Assembly (NCBI RefSeq): GCF_013294115.1
Contig: NZ_JABSNP010000018.1
Span: 46,934 to 110,933 of the forward strand
Origin: Hymenobacter caeli
GTDB taxonomy: Bacteria > Bacteroidota > Bacteroidia > Cytophagales > Hymenobacteraceae
Direction: 5' to 3'
DNA: 64,000 nt
The notes below the pieces were generated by a model that was given only the letters and a program-made list of their open reading frames with translations, searched no databases and was not told the DNA's origin. Shown piece by piece: positions 56,484 through 64,000 of this stretch. Each line of letters starts with the position of its first letter. Within the stretch, counting starts at the first letter, position 1. A program made the position numbers and the translations under genes.

Positions 56484-56909
56484 ATGCCCAGTCCTCCTAA
56501 CATCCTGGTGCTGTGCACCGGCAACTCCTGCCGCAGCCAGCTGCTGCACGGCTACCTGGCGCAGCTGCTGGGCCCGCGGGCCGCGGTGTACAGCGCGGGC
56601 ATCGAGACGCACGGCGTGAACCCGCTGGCCATCGAGGTGATGCGGGAAGACGGGGTGGACATTGCCGCCCACACCAGCAACCTGGTGGACGAGTACGCGG
56701 CCGTGCCCTTCGCCTACGTCCTCACCGTGTGCGACCACGCCCGCGAGGCCTGCCCGGTTTTTCCCGCGGCGGCCGTTGCCCTGCACCACAACTTCGCCGA
56801 CCCGGCGCGGGCCACCGGCTCGCCCGCTGAGGTCCGGGCCCAGTTCCGGGCCGCGCGCGACCAGGTGAAGGCCTACGCGCAGCAGTTTGTGCGCCAATAT
56901 TTCAACTGA
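56484..56909 (+). CDS. arsC: Arsenate reductase, LMW-phosphatase (thioredoxin-coupled) type
   Basis: The 141-residue protein has the phosphatase loop LCTGNSCRSQ with Cys11 and Arg17, and the redox pair Cys83 and Cys90 in TVCDHAREACPVFP. This matches the three-Cys relay of Bacillus ArsC (10, 82, 89), which uses thioredoxin. It reduces arsenate to arsenite in the cytoplasm, which then must be exported; no arsB or acr3 gene is in the window. It is convergent with the sensor kinase gene. Confidence 0.9.
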   Translation: MPSPPNILVLCTGNSCRSQLLHGYLAQLLGPRAAVYSAGIETHGVNPLAIEVMREDGVDIAAHTSNLVDEYAAVPFAYVLTVCDHAREACPVFPAAAVALHHNFADPARATGSPAEVRAQFRAARDQVKAYAQQFVRQYFN

Positions 56910-56968
56910 AAAGAGGCCGTTGCCAGCGCTCGGCTTTGCCGCTTGGGGGCTGGTCGGCCCTTGCAGCT

Positions 56969-58345
56969 TTACTCCGGAAAGTCCAGCGTGAAGGTGGTGC
57001 CCACGCCCAGCTCGCTCTGCACCCCCACCCCGATGCCCAGCAGGGCGCTGGCCTTGGCCACGATGGAGAGGCCCAGGCCGGTACCGCCGATGTGCTTGTG
57101 GGCCAGCGCGTCGGCGCGGTAGAGGGGCGTGAAAATGTGCGCCAGCTCGTGGGGGGCGATGCCGATGCCCTGGTCGGTAACGGTGCAGGCCAGGCGCGGG
57201 CCCCGGGGGGCCAGGCCCACCGCGATGGTGGAGCCGGCGGGCGAGTACTTCACGGCGTTGGCCAGCACGTTGTCCAGGATTAAATCGACCAGGAAGGGGT
57301 CGGCCACCACGGTGGCGTCCGGGCCGTCGGCCACGTCCACGCGGATGCGGCGGGCCACCAGCTCGGCGCGGTGGCGGTAGAGCACGTCGTGGATGCAGGC
57401 CCGCAGCGGCAGCGCCTGGCGGGCGAGGTTCTTGGCGTGGTTCTCGAAGCGGGCCAGCACCAGCAGCTGCTCCACGAGGTGGGTGAGGCGGTCGATTTCC
57501 TGGATGCCGAGGCCGATTTTTTCCACGTACTCGGCCGGGGTGCGGGGCTTGCGCACCAGCACTTCGAGCGTGCCCCGGAGCACGGCCAGCGGCGTGCGCA
57601 GCTCGTGCGAGGCGTCGGCCGTGAACTGCTTTTCGCGCTCCACGGCCTGCTCCACGCGGGCCAGCAGGCCGTTGATGGCCGTGGCCAGCGTGTGCAGCTC
57701 GTCGGGCCGGGCGGGCAGGGCCAGGCGCTCGGTCAGGTTGCTGCGCGTGATGCGGTTGGCGGTGGCCGTGAACTGCGTGAGCGGCGCGATGCTGCGCCCC
57801 GCCAGGAGCCGCGCCCCGGCAAACAGCGCCAGCAGCACCACCGGAAACGAGGCCAGCAGCACCAGCCGCAGGCTGGCCAGCACGTGCTGCGCCGCCTCCG
57901 ACGAGATGCCCGCCAGCAGGTAGCCCACCGGCTGCCCCCCGCGCACCACGGGCACCTGCACCTGCCGGATGGCCTGCCCGCGCAGCGTCGAGTTCAGCGG
58001 CCCGCGGCCGGTGGCGGGGCCCTCCACCGCCAGCCGGTCGCGGGTGAGGTTGGGCGAGCGGTCGAGCAAATTGCCTTGCAGGTCAGTCACTTGGATGAAC
58101 ACCGGGTTCACCTGCACCTCGCGGTGCTCGCGCTCCTGCCACTCGGCCTTGTTGGCGAAGCGCAGGGGCGGGCCGGCCGTCAGCTCGCCCAGGTGCTTGG
58201 CGGCCTCGAAGCGCAGGTTGGCGTCGAGGTCGGTGAACACCTGGTGCCGCACCACCCCGAACACCACCAGGTAGGCCGCCAGCACCAGGGCGGCCGTGGT
58301 GAGCACGTAGTACAGGGCAATGCGGTCCTTAAAGGGCAGGTTCAT
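56969..58345 (-). CDS. Two-component sensor histidine kinase, CusS/CzcS-like
   Basis: The 458-residue protein has two membrane helices (about 10-32 and 160-182) bounding a periplasmic sensor domain, a HAMP region, and a kinase core with His247 in FTADASHELRTPLAVL. The N box is in ILDNVLANAVKYSPAG, G1 in TDQGIGIAPHE and G2 in GGTGLGLSIV. The periplasmic domain has few Cys or Met, so the metal sensed is unclear. It is co-directional with its response regulator, 46 bp apart, and divergent from the CzcA-type pump. Confidence 0.9.
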   Translation of the reverse strand: MNLPFKDRIALYYVLTTAALVLAAYLVVFGVVRHQVFTDLDANLRFEAAKHLGELTAGPPLRFANKAEWQEREHREVQVNPVFIQVTDLQGNLLDRSPNLTRDRLAVEGPATGRGPLNSTLRGQAIRQVQVPVVRGGQPVGYLLAGISSEAAQHVLASLRLVLLASFPVVLLALFAGARLLAGRSIAPLTQFTATANRITRSNLTERLALPARPDELHTLATAINGLLARVEQAVEREKQFTADASHELRTPLAVLRGTLEVLVRKPRTPAEYVEKIGLGIQEIDRLTHLVEQLLVLARFENHAKNLARQALPLRACIHDVLYRHRAELVARRIRVDVADGPDATVVADPFLVDLILDNVLANAVKYSPAGSTIAVGLAPRGPRLACTVTDQGIGIAPHELAHIFTPLYRADALAHKHIGGTGLGLSIVAKASALLGIGVGVQSELGVGTTFTLDFPE

Positions 58346-58391
58346 GGGGGATTTGGTATTTTTTCCGGCGTTACGCCTCGCGAGGCAAGGC

Positions 58392-59057
58392 TCAGTCGCG
58401 GGCCACGTAGCCGATGCCGCGAACGGTTTGCAGGTACTCTTCTTCCTTGCTGAAACCCAGCTTTTTGCGCAGCGCGTTCATGTACACGTCAATCACGCCC
58501 GTGTTGTACTCGAAGTGAATGTCCCACACGTTCTCGATAATCTTCTGGCGGCGGCACACCTTGCCCTTGTGGCGCAGCAGGTATTCGAGCAGGGCAAATT
58601 CCTTCTGCGTAAGCGCTATTTCCTCGCCGTTTTTGTGCACCTGGTGGGTGGCTACGTCGAGCACCAGCGGGCCCAGCGTGAAGCGCCCGGCCGGCCCGGC
58701 CGCCGGCCGCAGCTGCACCCGGATGCGCTCCAGCAATTCCTCGAAGTGAAACGGCTTTTTGATGTAGTCGCTGGCCCCGGCCTGCAGGCCGGCCACGGTG
58801 TCGGCCACCGTGTCGCGGGCCGTGAGGAAGATGAGCGGGGCCGGGTGGTGGCCGGCCCGCAGCTGCCGGCACACCTCCAGCCCCGACAGGCCGGGCAGCA
58901 CCCAGTCCACGAGCAGCAGGTCGAAGGGCTGGGCCTGGGCCAGCGCCAGCCCCTCCGGGCCGGTGGTGGCCACGGTCACGGCAAAGGCCTCCTCCTCCAG
59001 GCCCTCCTTCAGGAACCGGGCGATGCCGGGCTCGTCCTCAATAATCAAAATACGCAT
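58392..59057 (-). CDS. OmpR-family response regulator, CusR/CzcR-like
   Basis: The 221-residue protein has the receiver with acidic pocket IIEDEP, phosphoacceptor Asp51 in LLVDWVLPGLSG, Thr in FLTARD and Lys in YIKKPF. The C-terminal winged helix has TQKEFALLEYLLRHKGKVCRR, VWDIHFEYNTGVIDVYMNALRKKL and VRGIGYVA. It probably controls the divergent efflux pump gene 300 bp away. ATG 59057 is chosen; the frame extends further upstream without family likeness. Confidence 0.92.
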   Translation of the reverse strand: MRILIIEDEPGIARFLKEGLEEEAFAVTVATTGPEGLALAQAQPFDLLLVDWVLPGLSGLEVCRQLRAGHHPAPLIFLTARDTVADTVAGLQAGASDYIKKPFHFEELLERIRVQLRPAAGPAGRFTLGPLVLDVATHQVHKNGEEIALTQKEFALLEYLLRHKGKVCRRQKIIENVWDIHFEYNTGVIDVYMNALRKKLGFSKEEEYLQTVRGIGYVARD

Positions 59058-59358
59058 ACCTGAGCAGCAAGACCAGCGCGGCCGAAAGCCGGCAGGCCGC
59101 GCTGCTAACGGCCAGCCGCGGCCAAACGATGCGGCGCCCCCCGGGCGAATGGGCATTTTAAGCGAATTTTAAGGCGGCCCTAAGCCACCGCTAAGGTAGC
59201 CGCGCGTTCAAGCCCCCGTACCCGGCCTGCTAGAGCAGTTTCGGGGTTATTGCACATTTTTTAAACAGTTAAAAGTCGAGAGTTAAAAGTTAAAAATCTA
59301 TTTCACAGGCTTTTAAATTTTAACCAAACACACGGAACCGGAAACCCCTCTAAGTACT
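59058..59358. other. Divergent regulatory region between the response regulator and efflux pump genes
   Basis: About 300 bp. The part nearest the pump is A/T-rich with AGTTAAAAGT repeated (GTTAAAAGTCGAGAGTTAAA at 59267-59286 and following AGTTAAAAATC). It could hold promoter and response-regulator sites, but no clear TAnnTTTG box was found next to the pump start. Confidence 0.45.
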
Positions 59359-62300
59359 ATGCTTGAGAAAATTATCGCGGCCTCGGTGCGCAACAAGCTG
59401 CTGGTGGGGCTGCTGCTGCTGGCGCTCATTGCCTGGGGCGGCTTTTCGGCGGTAAACATCCCGCTCGACGCCATCCCCGACGTCACCAACAACCAGGTGC
59501 AGGTCATCACCCAGAGCGACGCGCTGGCGGCCCAGGAGGTCGAGCAGCTCATCACGATTCCGCTGGAGTTGCAGCTGCGCACGGTGCCCGGCGTCACGGA
59601 AATCCGCTCCATCTCGCGCTTCGGGCTCTCGGTGATTACCGTCGTTTTTCCCGACGGCATGACCACCTACCAGACCCGGCAGCTGGTGGCCGAAAAGCTT
59701 AAAGCCGCCGGGGCCGACCTGGCCGCCGGGGCCGGCACGCCCAGCATGGCCCCCATCACCACGGGCCTGGGCGAAATTTACCAGTACACCATCCGGGTGC
59801 TGCCGGGCTACGAAAAGCAGTTTTCGCTGGCCCAGCTGCGCGACGTGCAGGACTGGATCGTGAAGCGCCGCCTGGCCGGCGTGGAGGGCATCGTGGACGT
59901 GAGCAGCTTCGGCGGCTACCTGCGCCAGTACGAGGTGGCCGTGGACCCCGCCCGCCTGGCCGCCAACGGCGTGACGATGGCCGAGCTGTACGCCGCCCTC
60001 CAGGACAACAACGCCAACACCGGCGGCGCCTACATCGAGCGCGGGCCCAACGCCTACTTCATCCGGGGCGAGGGCCGGGCCGGCTCGCTCGACGACCTGG
60101 GGGCCACCGTGATCAAGCAGGCCGCCAGCGGCGTGCCGCTGCTGGTGCGCGACGTGGCCACCCCGCGCATGGGCCACGCCGTGCGCTACGGGGCCATGAC
60201 CCGCAACGGCGAGGGCGAAACCGTGGGCGCGGTGGTGCTGATGCTGAAGGGGGCCAGCTCGGAGCAAACCATCAAAAACGTGAAGGAGCGGGTGGCCGAA
60301 ATCCAGAAGACCCTGCCCAAGGGCCTGGTCATCACCCCGTTTCTGGACCGCACCAAGCTCATCGACAAGGCCATTGCCACCGTGGAGCACAACCTCGTTG
60401 AGGGCGGCGTGATTGTGCTGGTAGTGCTGCTGCTGCTGCTCGGCAACTGGCGGGCCGCCGTGGTCGTGGCCCTCATGATTCCGCTGTGCATGCTCTTCGC
60501 GCTGGGCCTGATGAGCCTCTTCGGCGTGTCGGCTAACCTGATGAGCCTCGGGGCGTTGGACTTCGGCCTCATCGTGGACGGGGCCGTGATTATCGTGGAG
60601 GCCGTCATCTTCCACATCGTGCACCAGCGCGAGCAGGCCGCCCACGAAACCATGGACGACATGACCGAAAGCGCCGCCACGCGCCTCATGTCGTCGGCGC
60701 TGTTTGGGCAGCTCATCATCCTCATCGTGTACTTCCCCATCCTCTCGCTCACCGGCATCGAGGGCAAGATGTTCCGGCCGATGGCCCTCACCGTGAGTTT
60801 TGCCATCGTCGGAGCCATGCTGCTGTGCCTCACCTTCGTGCCGGCCGCCACGGCCTGGGCCCTGAAAAAAGATATCAAGGAGGAAGGCACCGTCGCCAAC
60901 CGCATCATGAAGTTTCTGCACCGCGGCTACGACCCCGTTATTCGGTGGGCTCTGGGGGCCCGGGCGGTGGTGGTGGGCGCGGCGGTGGCGCTGCTGGTGC
61001 TGGCCGGCTTCATCTTTTCCAAAATGGGCGGCGAGTTTATTCCGCAGCTCGACGAAGGCGACATTGCCCTGAACGTGACGCTCTCGCCCGGCTCGTCGCT
61101 GAGCCAGACCATCGCCACGAACCTGCGCGTGCAGAAGATTCTGAAGGCGAAATTCCCCGAAATCGAGCAGATTGTGGGCAAGAGCGGCACCTCCGAAATC
61201 CCGACCGACCCGATGTCGCTGGAAGACAGCGACGAGATGGTGATCCTCAAGGACCACAGCCAGTGGACCTCGGCCGATACCCGCGAGGAGCTGGCCAATA
61301 AGATGCAGGCCGCGCTGGCCGGCATTCCGGGCGTGAGCATGGAGTTTCAGCAGCCCATCCAGATGCGCTTCAACGAGTTGATTTCGGGCGTGAAGTCGGA
61401 CGTGAGCATCAAGATTTACGGCGACGACCTGGAGGTGCTCTACCAAAAAGCCAACGACGCCGCCGCGCTCATCCGCCCGCTGGCGGGGGTGGGCGACCTG
61501 AAAGTGGAGCAAATCGCGGCCCTGCCGCAGATGCGCGTGACCTACAACCGCCAGAAGTTGGCCCAGTACGGCCTCAAGGTGAGCGATTTGAACACCATTC
61601 TGCGCACGTCTTTCGCCGGCGAGGTGGCCGGGCAAGTGTACGAGGGCGAGCGCCGCTACGACCTCGTGATGCGCCTCGACAGCGCCCACCGCGCGGGCCT
61701 GGCCAACCTCCAGGACCTGTACGTGGACACGCCCGGGGGCCAGAAAATCCCGCTCGACGAAGTAGCCACGGTGGCGTATAAGAACGCGCCCATCCAGATT
61801 TCCAGGGACGACGCCCGCCGCCGCATCAACATCGGCATCAACGTGCGGGGCCGCGACGTGCAGAGCCTGGTGCAGGAAATTCAGGGCAAGCTCAGCACCG
61901 GCCTCCGGCTGCCGCCCGGCTACACTATTACTTACGGCGGCCAGTTTGAGAACCTCAACCACGCCATCAAGCGCCTGAAAGTGGCCGTGCCGATATCGCT
62001 GCTGCTCATTTTCCTGCTGCTCTACCTCTCGTTCCGCTCCGTGAAGCAGGCGCTGCTCATTTTCACGGGGGTGCCGTTGGCCACCATCGGCGGCATCATC
62101 GCGCTGTGGGCCCGCGGGATGCCGTTCAGCATTTCGGCGGGCGTGGGCTTCATTGCCTTGTTTGGGGTGGCGGTGCTGAACGGCATCGTGCTGCTGGCCA
62201 GCCTCAACGAGCTGGCGGCCGAGGGCGTGACCAGCGTGCGCGACCGGATTCTGCGGGCCACCGAGGAGCGGTTCCGGCCCGTGATTCTCACGGCCAGCGT

Positions 62301-63828
62301 GGCCTCGCTGGGCTTCCTGCCGATGGCCCTGAGCACCTCGGCCGGCGCGGAAGTGCAGAAGCCCCTGGCCACGGTGGTCATCGGCGGGCTGCTTTCGGCC
62401 ACCCTGCTCACGCTGGTGGTGCTGCCCGTGCTCTACGGCCTCTTCACGAAGGACGGTGAGCCCAACCCCCGCGACGCCGCCAAGGCCGCCGAGGGAGCCA
62501 AGCGCAAGGCTGAAACCGGCGAGCAGCCCGGCCCGCACCCGGACGGGCAGCCTGCCCCCGGGGCCCCCCAGCCGGCCCCCAAGCCCGTGCCGGCCGCGGC
62601 CACGGCCGTGCTGCTGCTGGTACTGCTCGGGGGCCTGGCCCACCCCGCCAGCGCCCAAAACACCCTCTCTTCCACCGCCGGGCAGCCGCTGAGCCTGGGC
62701 CAGGCCCTACAAGCGGCCGGGGCCCAAAACCAGTCGCTGCAAACCGCTGGCCTGCAAGTGCAGCAGCAGCGGGCCCTGGTGCGCACCGGCCTGGAGGCCC
62801 CGCGCACCATCGTCGATTTCCAGTACGGCCAGGTGTCGGGGGCCCTGAACGACCACACGTTCAACGTGATTCAGCAGGTGGCCTTTCCGGGGGTGTACCT
62901 GGCCCAGCGCCGGCTGCTGCAAAGCCAGAGCGTGACGGCCGAGCAGCAGGCCCGCATCAGCCAGCGCGGCCTGGCGCAGACCGTCCGCAGCAACTACTAC
63001 GGCCTGCTGGTGAGCTACCGCCGGGTGGCCCTGCTGCACCGGCAGGACAGCCTGTACCGCCGCGCCGCCCACGCGGCCCGCATCCGCTACCAGGTGGGCG
63101 AAACCAACCGCCTGGAGCAGGTGGCCGCCGAAGCCCGCGCCCGCGAGCTGGAAAACCGCCTGCTCACCGCCCTCTCCGACCTGGAAGTGCAGCGCCAGCA
63201 GCTGGGCCAGCTGCTGGGCAGCGCCGACCCGGCCGCCATCGACACCACGGCGGCCGTGGTGGCCCCCCTCGCGCCCGCCGACACGGCCGCCCTCTCGCCC
63301 GAGAGCAACCCCACCCTGGGCCTGCTGCGCCAGCAGGTGGCCGTGAGCCAGCAGCAAACCAAAGTGGACCAGCTGCGCCGCCTGCCCGACCTGCGGGCCG
63401 GCTACTTCCAGCAAACCCTCCGGCCCGAGTACAGCGCCCTGCACGTGGGCCAGCTGGGCCTGGCCATCCCGCTGCTGGGCGGGGCGGGGCGGGCCCGGGT
63501 GGCCGCCGCCCGCCTCGGCGAGCAGGTGGCGGCGGGGCAGCTCAGCTACGCCACCGCCCAGCTCGGCACCCAGCTGCGGGGCCTGCGCCTCCAGCTGCGG
63601 CGGGCCCGCGCCTCGCTCGACTACTACCAACTAACGGCCCTGCCCCAGGCCCGCCTCATCCTGGCCACGGCCGAAAAAAGCTTCCGGGCCGGCGACATCG
63701 ACTACGTGACCTACGTGGTGAACACCGACCCGGCCTGGCAAATCCAAGCCAACTACCTCGACCAGGCCCAGCGCTACAACGAGCTGGTGGTGAACGTGCA
63801 GGCCCTGACCGGCCCGGACCTGCCCTAG
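59359..63828 (+). CDS. czcA: CzcA-type heavy-metal RND efflux pump fused to a TolC-like outer-membrane factor
   Basis: Residues 1 to about 1030 are a full RND pump with twelve helices, start VRNKLLVGLLLLALIAWGGF. The helix-4 signature of divalent-metal pumps is present: Asp401, Asp407 and Glu414 in DFGLIVDGAVIIVE, as in CzcA. Residues about 1034-1075 are a Pro/Ala/Lys linker. Residues about 1076-1099 form a hydrophobic segment ending AHPASAQ, a typical signal-peptidase site. Residues about 1100-1489 form an outer-membrane efflux protein with long helices and LGQALQAAGAQNQSLQTAG. No periplasmic adaptor gene is in view before the IS at 63906. Confidence 0.93.
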   Translation: MLEKIIAASVRNKLLVGLLLLALIAWGGFSAVNIPLDAIPDVTNNQVQVITQSDALAAQEVEQLITIPLELQLRTVPGVTEIRSISRFGLSVITVVFPDGMTTYQTRQLVAEKLKAAGADLAAGAGTPSMAPITTGLGEIYQYTIRVLPGYEKQFSLAQLRDVQDWIVKRRLAGVEGIVDVSSFGGYLRQYEVAVDPARLAANGVTMAELYAALQDNNANTGGAYIERGPNAYFIRGEGRAGSLDDLGATVIKQAASGVPLLVRDVATPRMGHAVRYGAMTRNGEGETVGAVVLMLKGASSEQTIKNVKERVAEIQKTLPKGLVITPFLDRTKLIDKAIATVEHNLVEGGVIVLVVLLLLLGNWRAAVVVALMIPLCMLFALGLMSLFGVSANLMSLGALDFGLIVDGAVIIVEAVIFHIVHQREQAAHETMDDMTESAATRLMSSALFGQLIILIVYFPILSLTGIEGKMFRPMALTVSFAIVGAMLLCLTFVPAATAWALKKDIKEEGTVANRIMKFLHRGYDPVIRWALGARAVVVGAAVALLVLAGFIFSKMGGEFIPQLDEGDIALNVTLSPGSSLSQTIATNLRVQKILKAKFPEIEQIVGKSGTSEIPTDPMSLEDSDEMVILKDHSQWTSADTREELANKMQAALAGIPGVSMEFQQPIQMRFNELISGVKSDVSIKIYGDDLEVLYQKANDAAALIRPLAGVGDLKVEQIAALPQMRVTYNRQKLAQYGLKVSDLNTILRTSFAGEVAGQVYEGERRYDLVMRLDSAHRAGLANLQDLYVDTPGGQKIPLDEVATVAYKNAPIQISRDDARRRINIGINVRGRDVQSLVQEIQGKLSTGLRLPPGYTITYGGQFENLNHAIKRLKVAVPISLLLIFLLLYLSFRSVKQALLIFTGVPLATIGGIIALWARGMPFSISAGVGFIALFGVAVLNGIVLLASLNELAAEGVTSVRDRILRATEERFRPVILTASVASLGFLPMALSTSAGAEVQKPLATVVIGGLLSATLLTLVVLPVLYGLFTKDGEPNPRDAAKAAEGAKRKAETGEQPGPHPDGQPAPGAPQPAPKPVPAAATAVLLLVLLGGLAHPASAQNTLSSTAGQPLSLGQALQAAGAQNQSLQTAGLQVQQQRALVRTGLEAPRTIVDFQYGQVSGALNDHTFNVIQQVAFPGVYLAQRRLLQSQSVTAEQQARISQRGLAQTVRSNYYGLLVSYRRVALLHRQDSLYRRAAHAARIRYQVGETNRLEQVAAEARARELENRLLTALSDLEVQRQQLGQLLGSADPAAIDTTAAVVAPLAPADTAALSPESNPTLGLLRQQVAVSQQQTKVDQLRRLPDLRAGYFQQTLRPEYSALHVGQLGLAIPLLGGAGRARVAAARLGEQVAAGQLSYATAQLGTQLRGLRLQLRRARASLDYYQLTALPQARLILATAEKSFRAGDIDYVTYVVNTDPAWQIQANYLDQAQRYNELVVNVQALTGPDLP

Positions 63829-63872
63829 AGGGGTGGCAGGTAAGATGAGCCGGGAGGCGCCTCACCCCCTAG

Positions 63873-63895
63873 CCCCCTCTCCGTTGGAGAGGGGG
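63873..63895. repeat. CCCCCTCTCC hairpin near the IS end
   Basis: CCCCCTCTCC (63873-63882) and GGAGAGGGGG (63886-63895) form a perfect 10-bp stem with a 3-nt loop, within CTCACCCCCTAGCCCCCTCT. It lies between the pump stop and the IS, and may act as a terminator or be part of a dispersed repeat. Confidence 0.6.
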
Positions 63896-63905
63896 AACTA
63901 GTTTC

Positions 63906-64000
63906 TAGGAAGTGTTAACAGTAGGAGTTATGTTTGAGCATGGACTATTTACTGACGGACGCGCAGTGGGCGCGGATTGCGCCGCTGTTGCCGGGCCGCG
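63906..64000 (+). mobile_element. Left end of an IS5-like insertion sequence (partial)
   Basis: From about 63906 (TAGGAAGTGTTAACAGTAGG) a likely terminal repeat precedes a transposase start. A CTAG lies at its border and another at 63898-63901. The inverse terminal repeat and the rest of the element are beyond the window, so the border is tentative. Confidence 0.55.
63940..64000 (+). CDS. IS5-like transposase, N-terminal fragment
   Basis: The first 20 codons read MDYLLTDAQWARIAPLLPGR, the characteristic start of IS5-superfamily (DUF4096-type N-terminal domain) transposases, which begin with (L/M)TDxQWxxIxPLLP. The frame is cut by the window edge. Confidence 0.8.
   Translation, partial: MDYLLTDAQWARIAPLLPGR

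Noticed and set aside
59350..62658. A 1102-residue minus-strand open frame opposite the efflux pump gene
   Set aside because: Composition is extremely rich in His, Gly, Gln and Arg with no domains, and it lies exactly opposite the well-supported RND pump.

Overview
The window looks like a chromosomal segment of a high-GC member of the Bacteroidota, most likely Hymenobacter or a close relative in the Cytophagales. This rests on type IX secretion genes (porU, porV, porZ), repeated Bacteroidota -7 promoter elements of the form TAnnTTTG, the lack of clear Shine-Dalgarno sequences, a short NuoG, and an RND pump fused to an outer-membrane factor. The genus is inferred from general knowledge; no database was searched.

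Layout. 1-3000: a partial secreted Cys-rich protein and a leftward cytochrome c maturation set (ccmB-ccmC-ccmD-ccmE). 3000-9100: a large surface protein (degenerate peptidase domain, beta-propeller, beta-barrel), a DAO-type oxidoreductase, a metallo-beta-lactamase-fold hydrolase and pssA. 9100-14430: porU-porV, the sortase and shuttle of the type IX secretion system. 14430-22400: an inactive-type M16 peptidase, ndh, a carboxypeptidase-regulatory-domain protein, a cysteine-less ArsR regulator, a thioredoxin-like ferredoxin, a YjjG-type nucleotidase, pruA and a small secreted protein. 22500-31350: respiratory complex I genes nuoA to nuoJ, with an extra coiled-coil ORF between nuoE and nuoF and a long palindrome between nuoF and nuoG. 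A strong terminator follows nuoJ, and nuoK to nuoN are not here. 31350-32500: three small, A/T-richer hypothetical genes. 32500-50900: mostly housekeeping genes (aspS, tadA, superoxide dismutase, a nucleoside transporter, ndk, an NrnA-type DHH phosphoesterase, three tandem FKBP isomerases, recO, porZ, tdk, a ferredoxin) plus a few conserved unknowns.

50900-64000 is a sulfur and metal resistance region. An ArsR regulator, TauE exporter, MBL-rhodanese protein and split YeeE/YedE transporter form a probable sulfide/persulfide detoxification operon with two matching candidate operators. Next comes an arsenic cluster (arsR with a nested palindromic operator, a DUF6428-like protein, an ArsN-like acetyltransferase, arsC) with no efflux pump in view. 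A CusRS/CzcRS-like two-component pair is divergent from a CzcA-type pump fused to a TolC-like domain. The window ends in the start of an IS5-like transposase.

Intergenic space holds several dispersed repeat families: long near-perfect palindromes (14483, 27828, 44081, and a decayed copy at 39115), a separate 43-bp-arm palindrome (16051), a 56-nt TTTAACGGATT repeat (two inverted copies around the ccmE leader, one in the aspS leader), and AGCTAACAGCT-type repeats. No tRNA, rRNA or CRISPR array was recognised.
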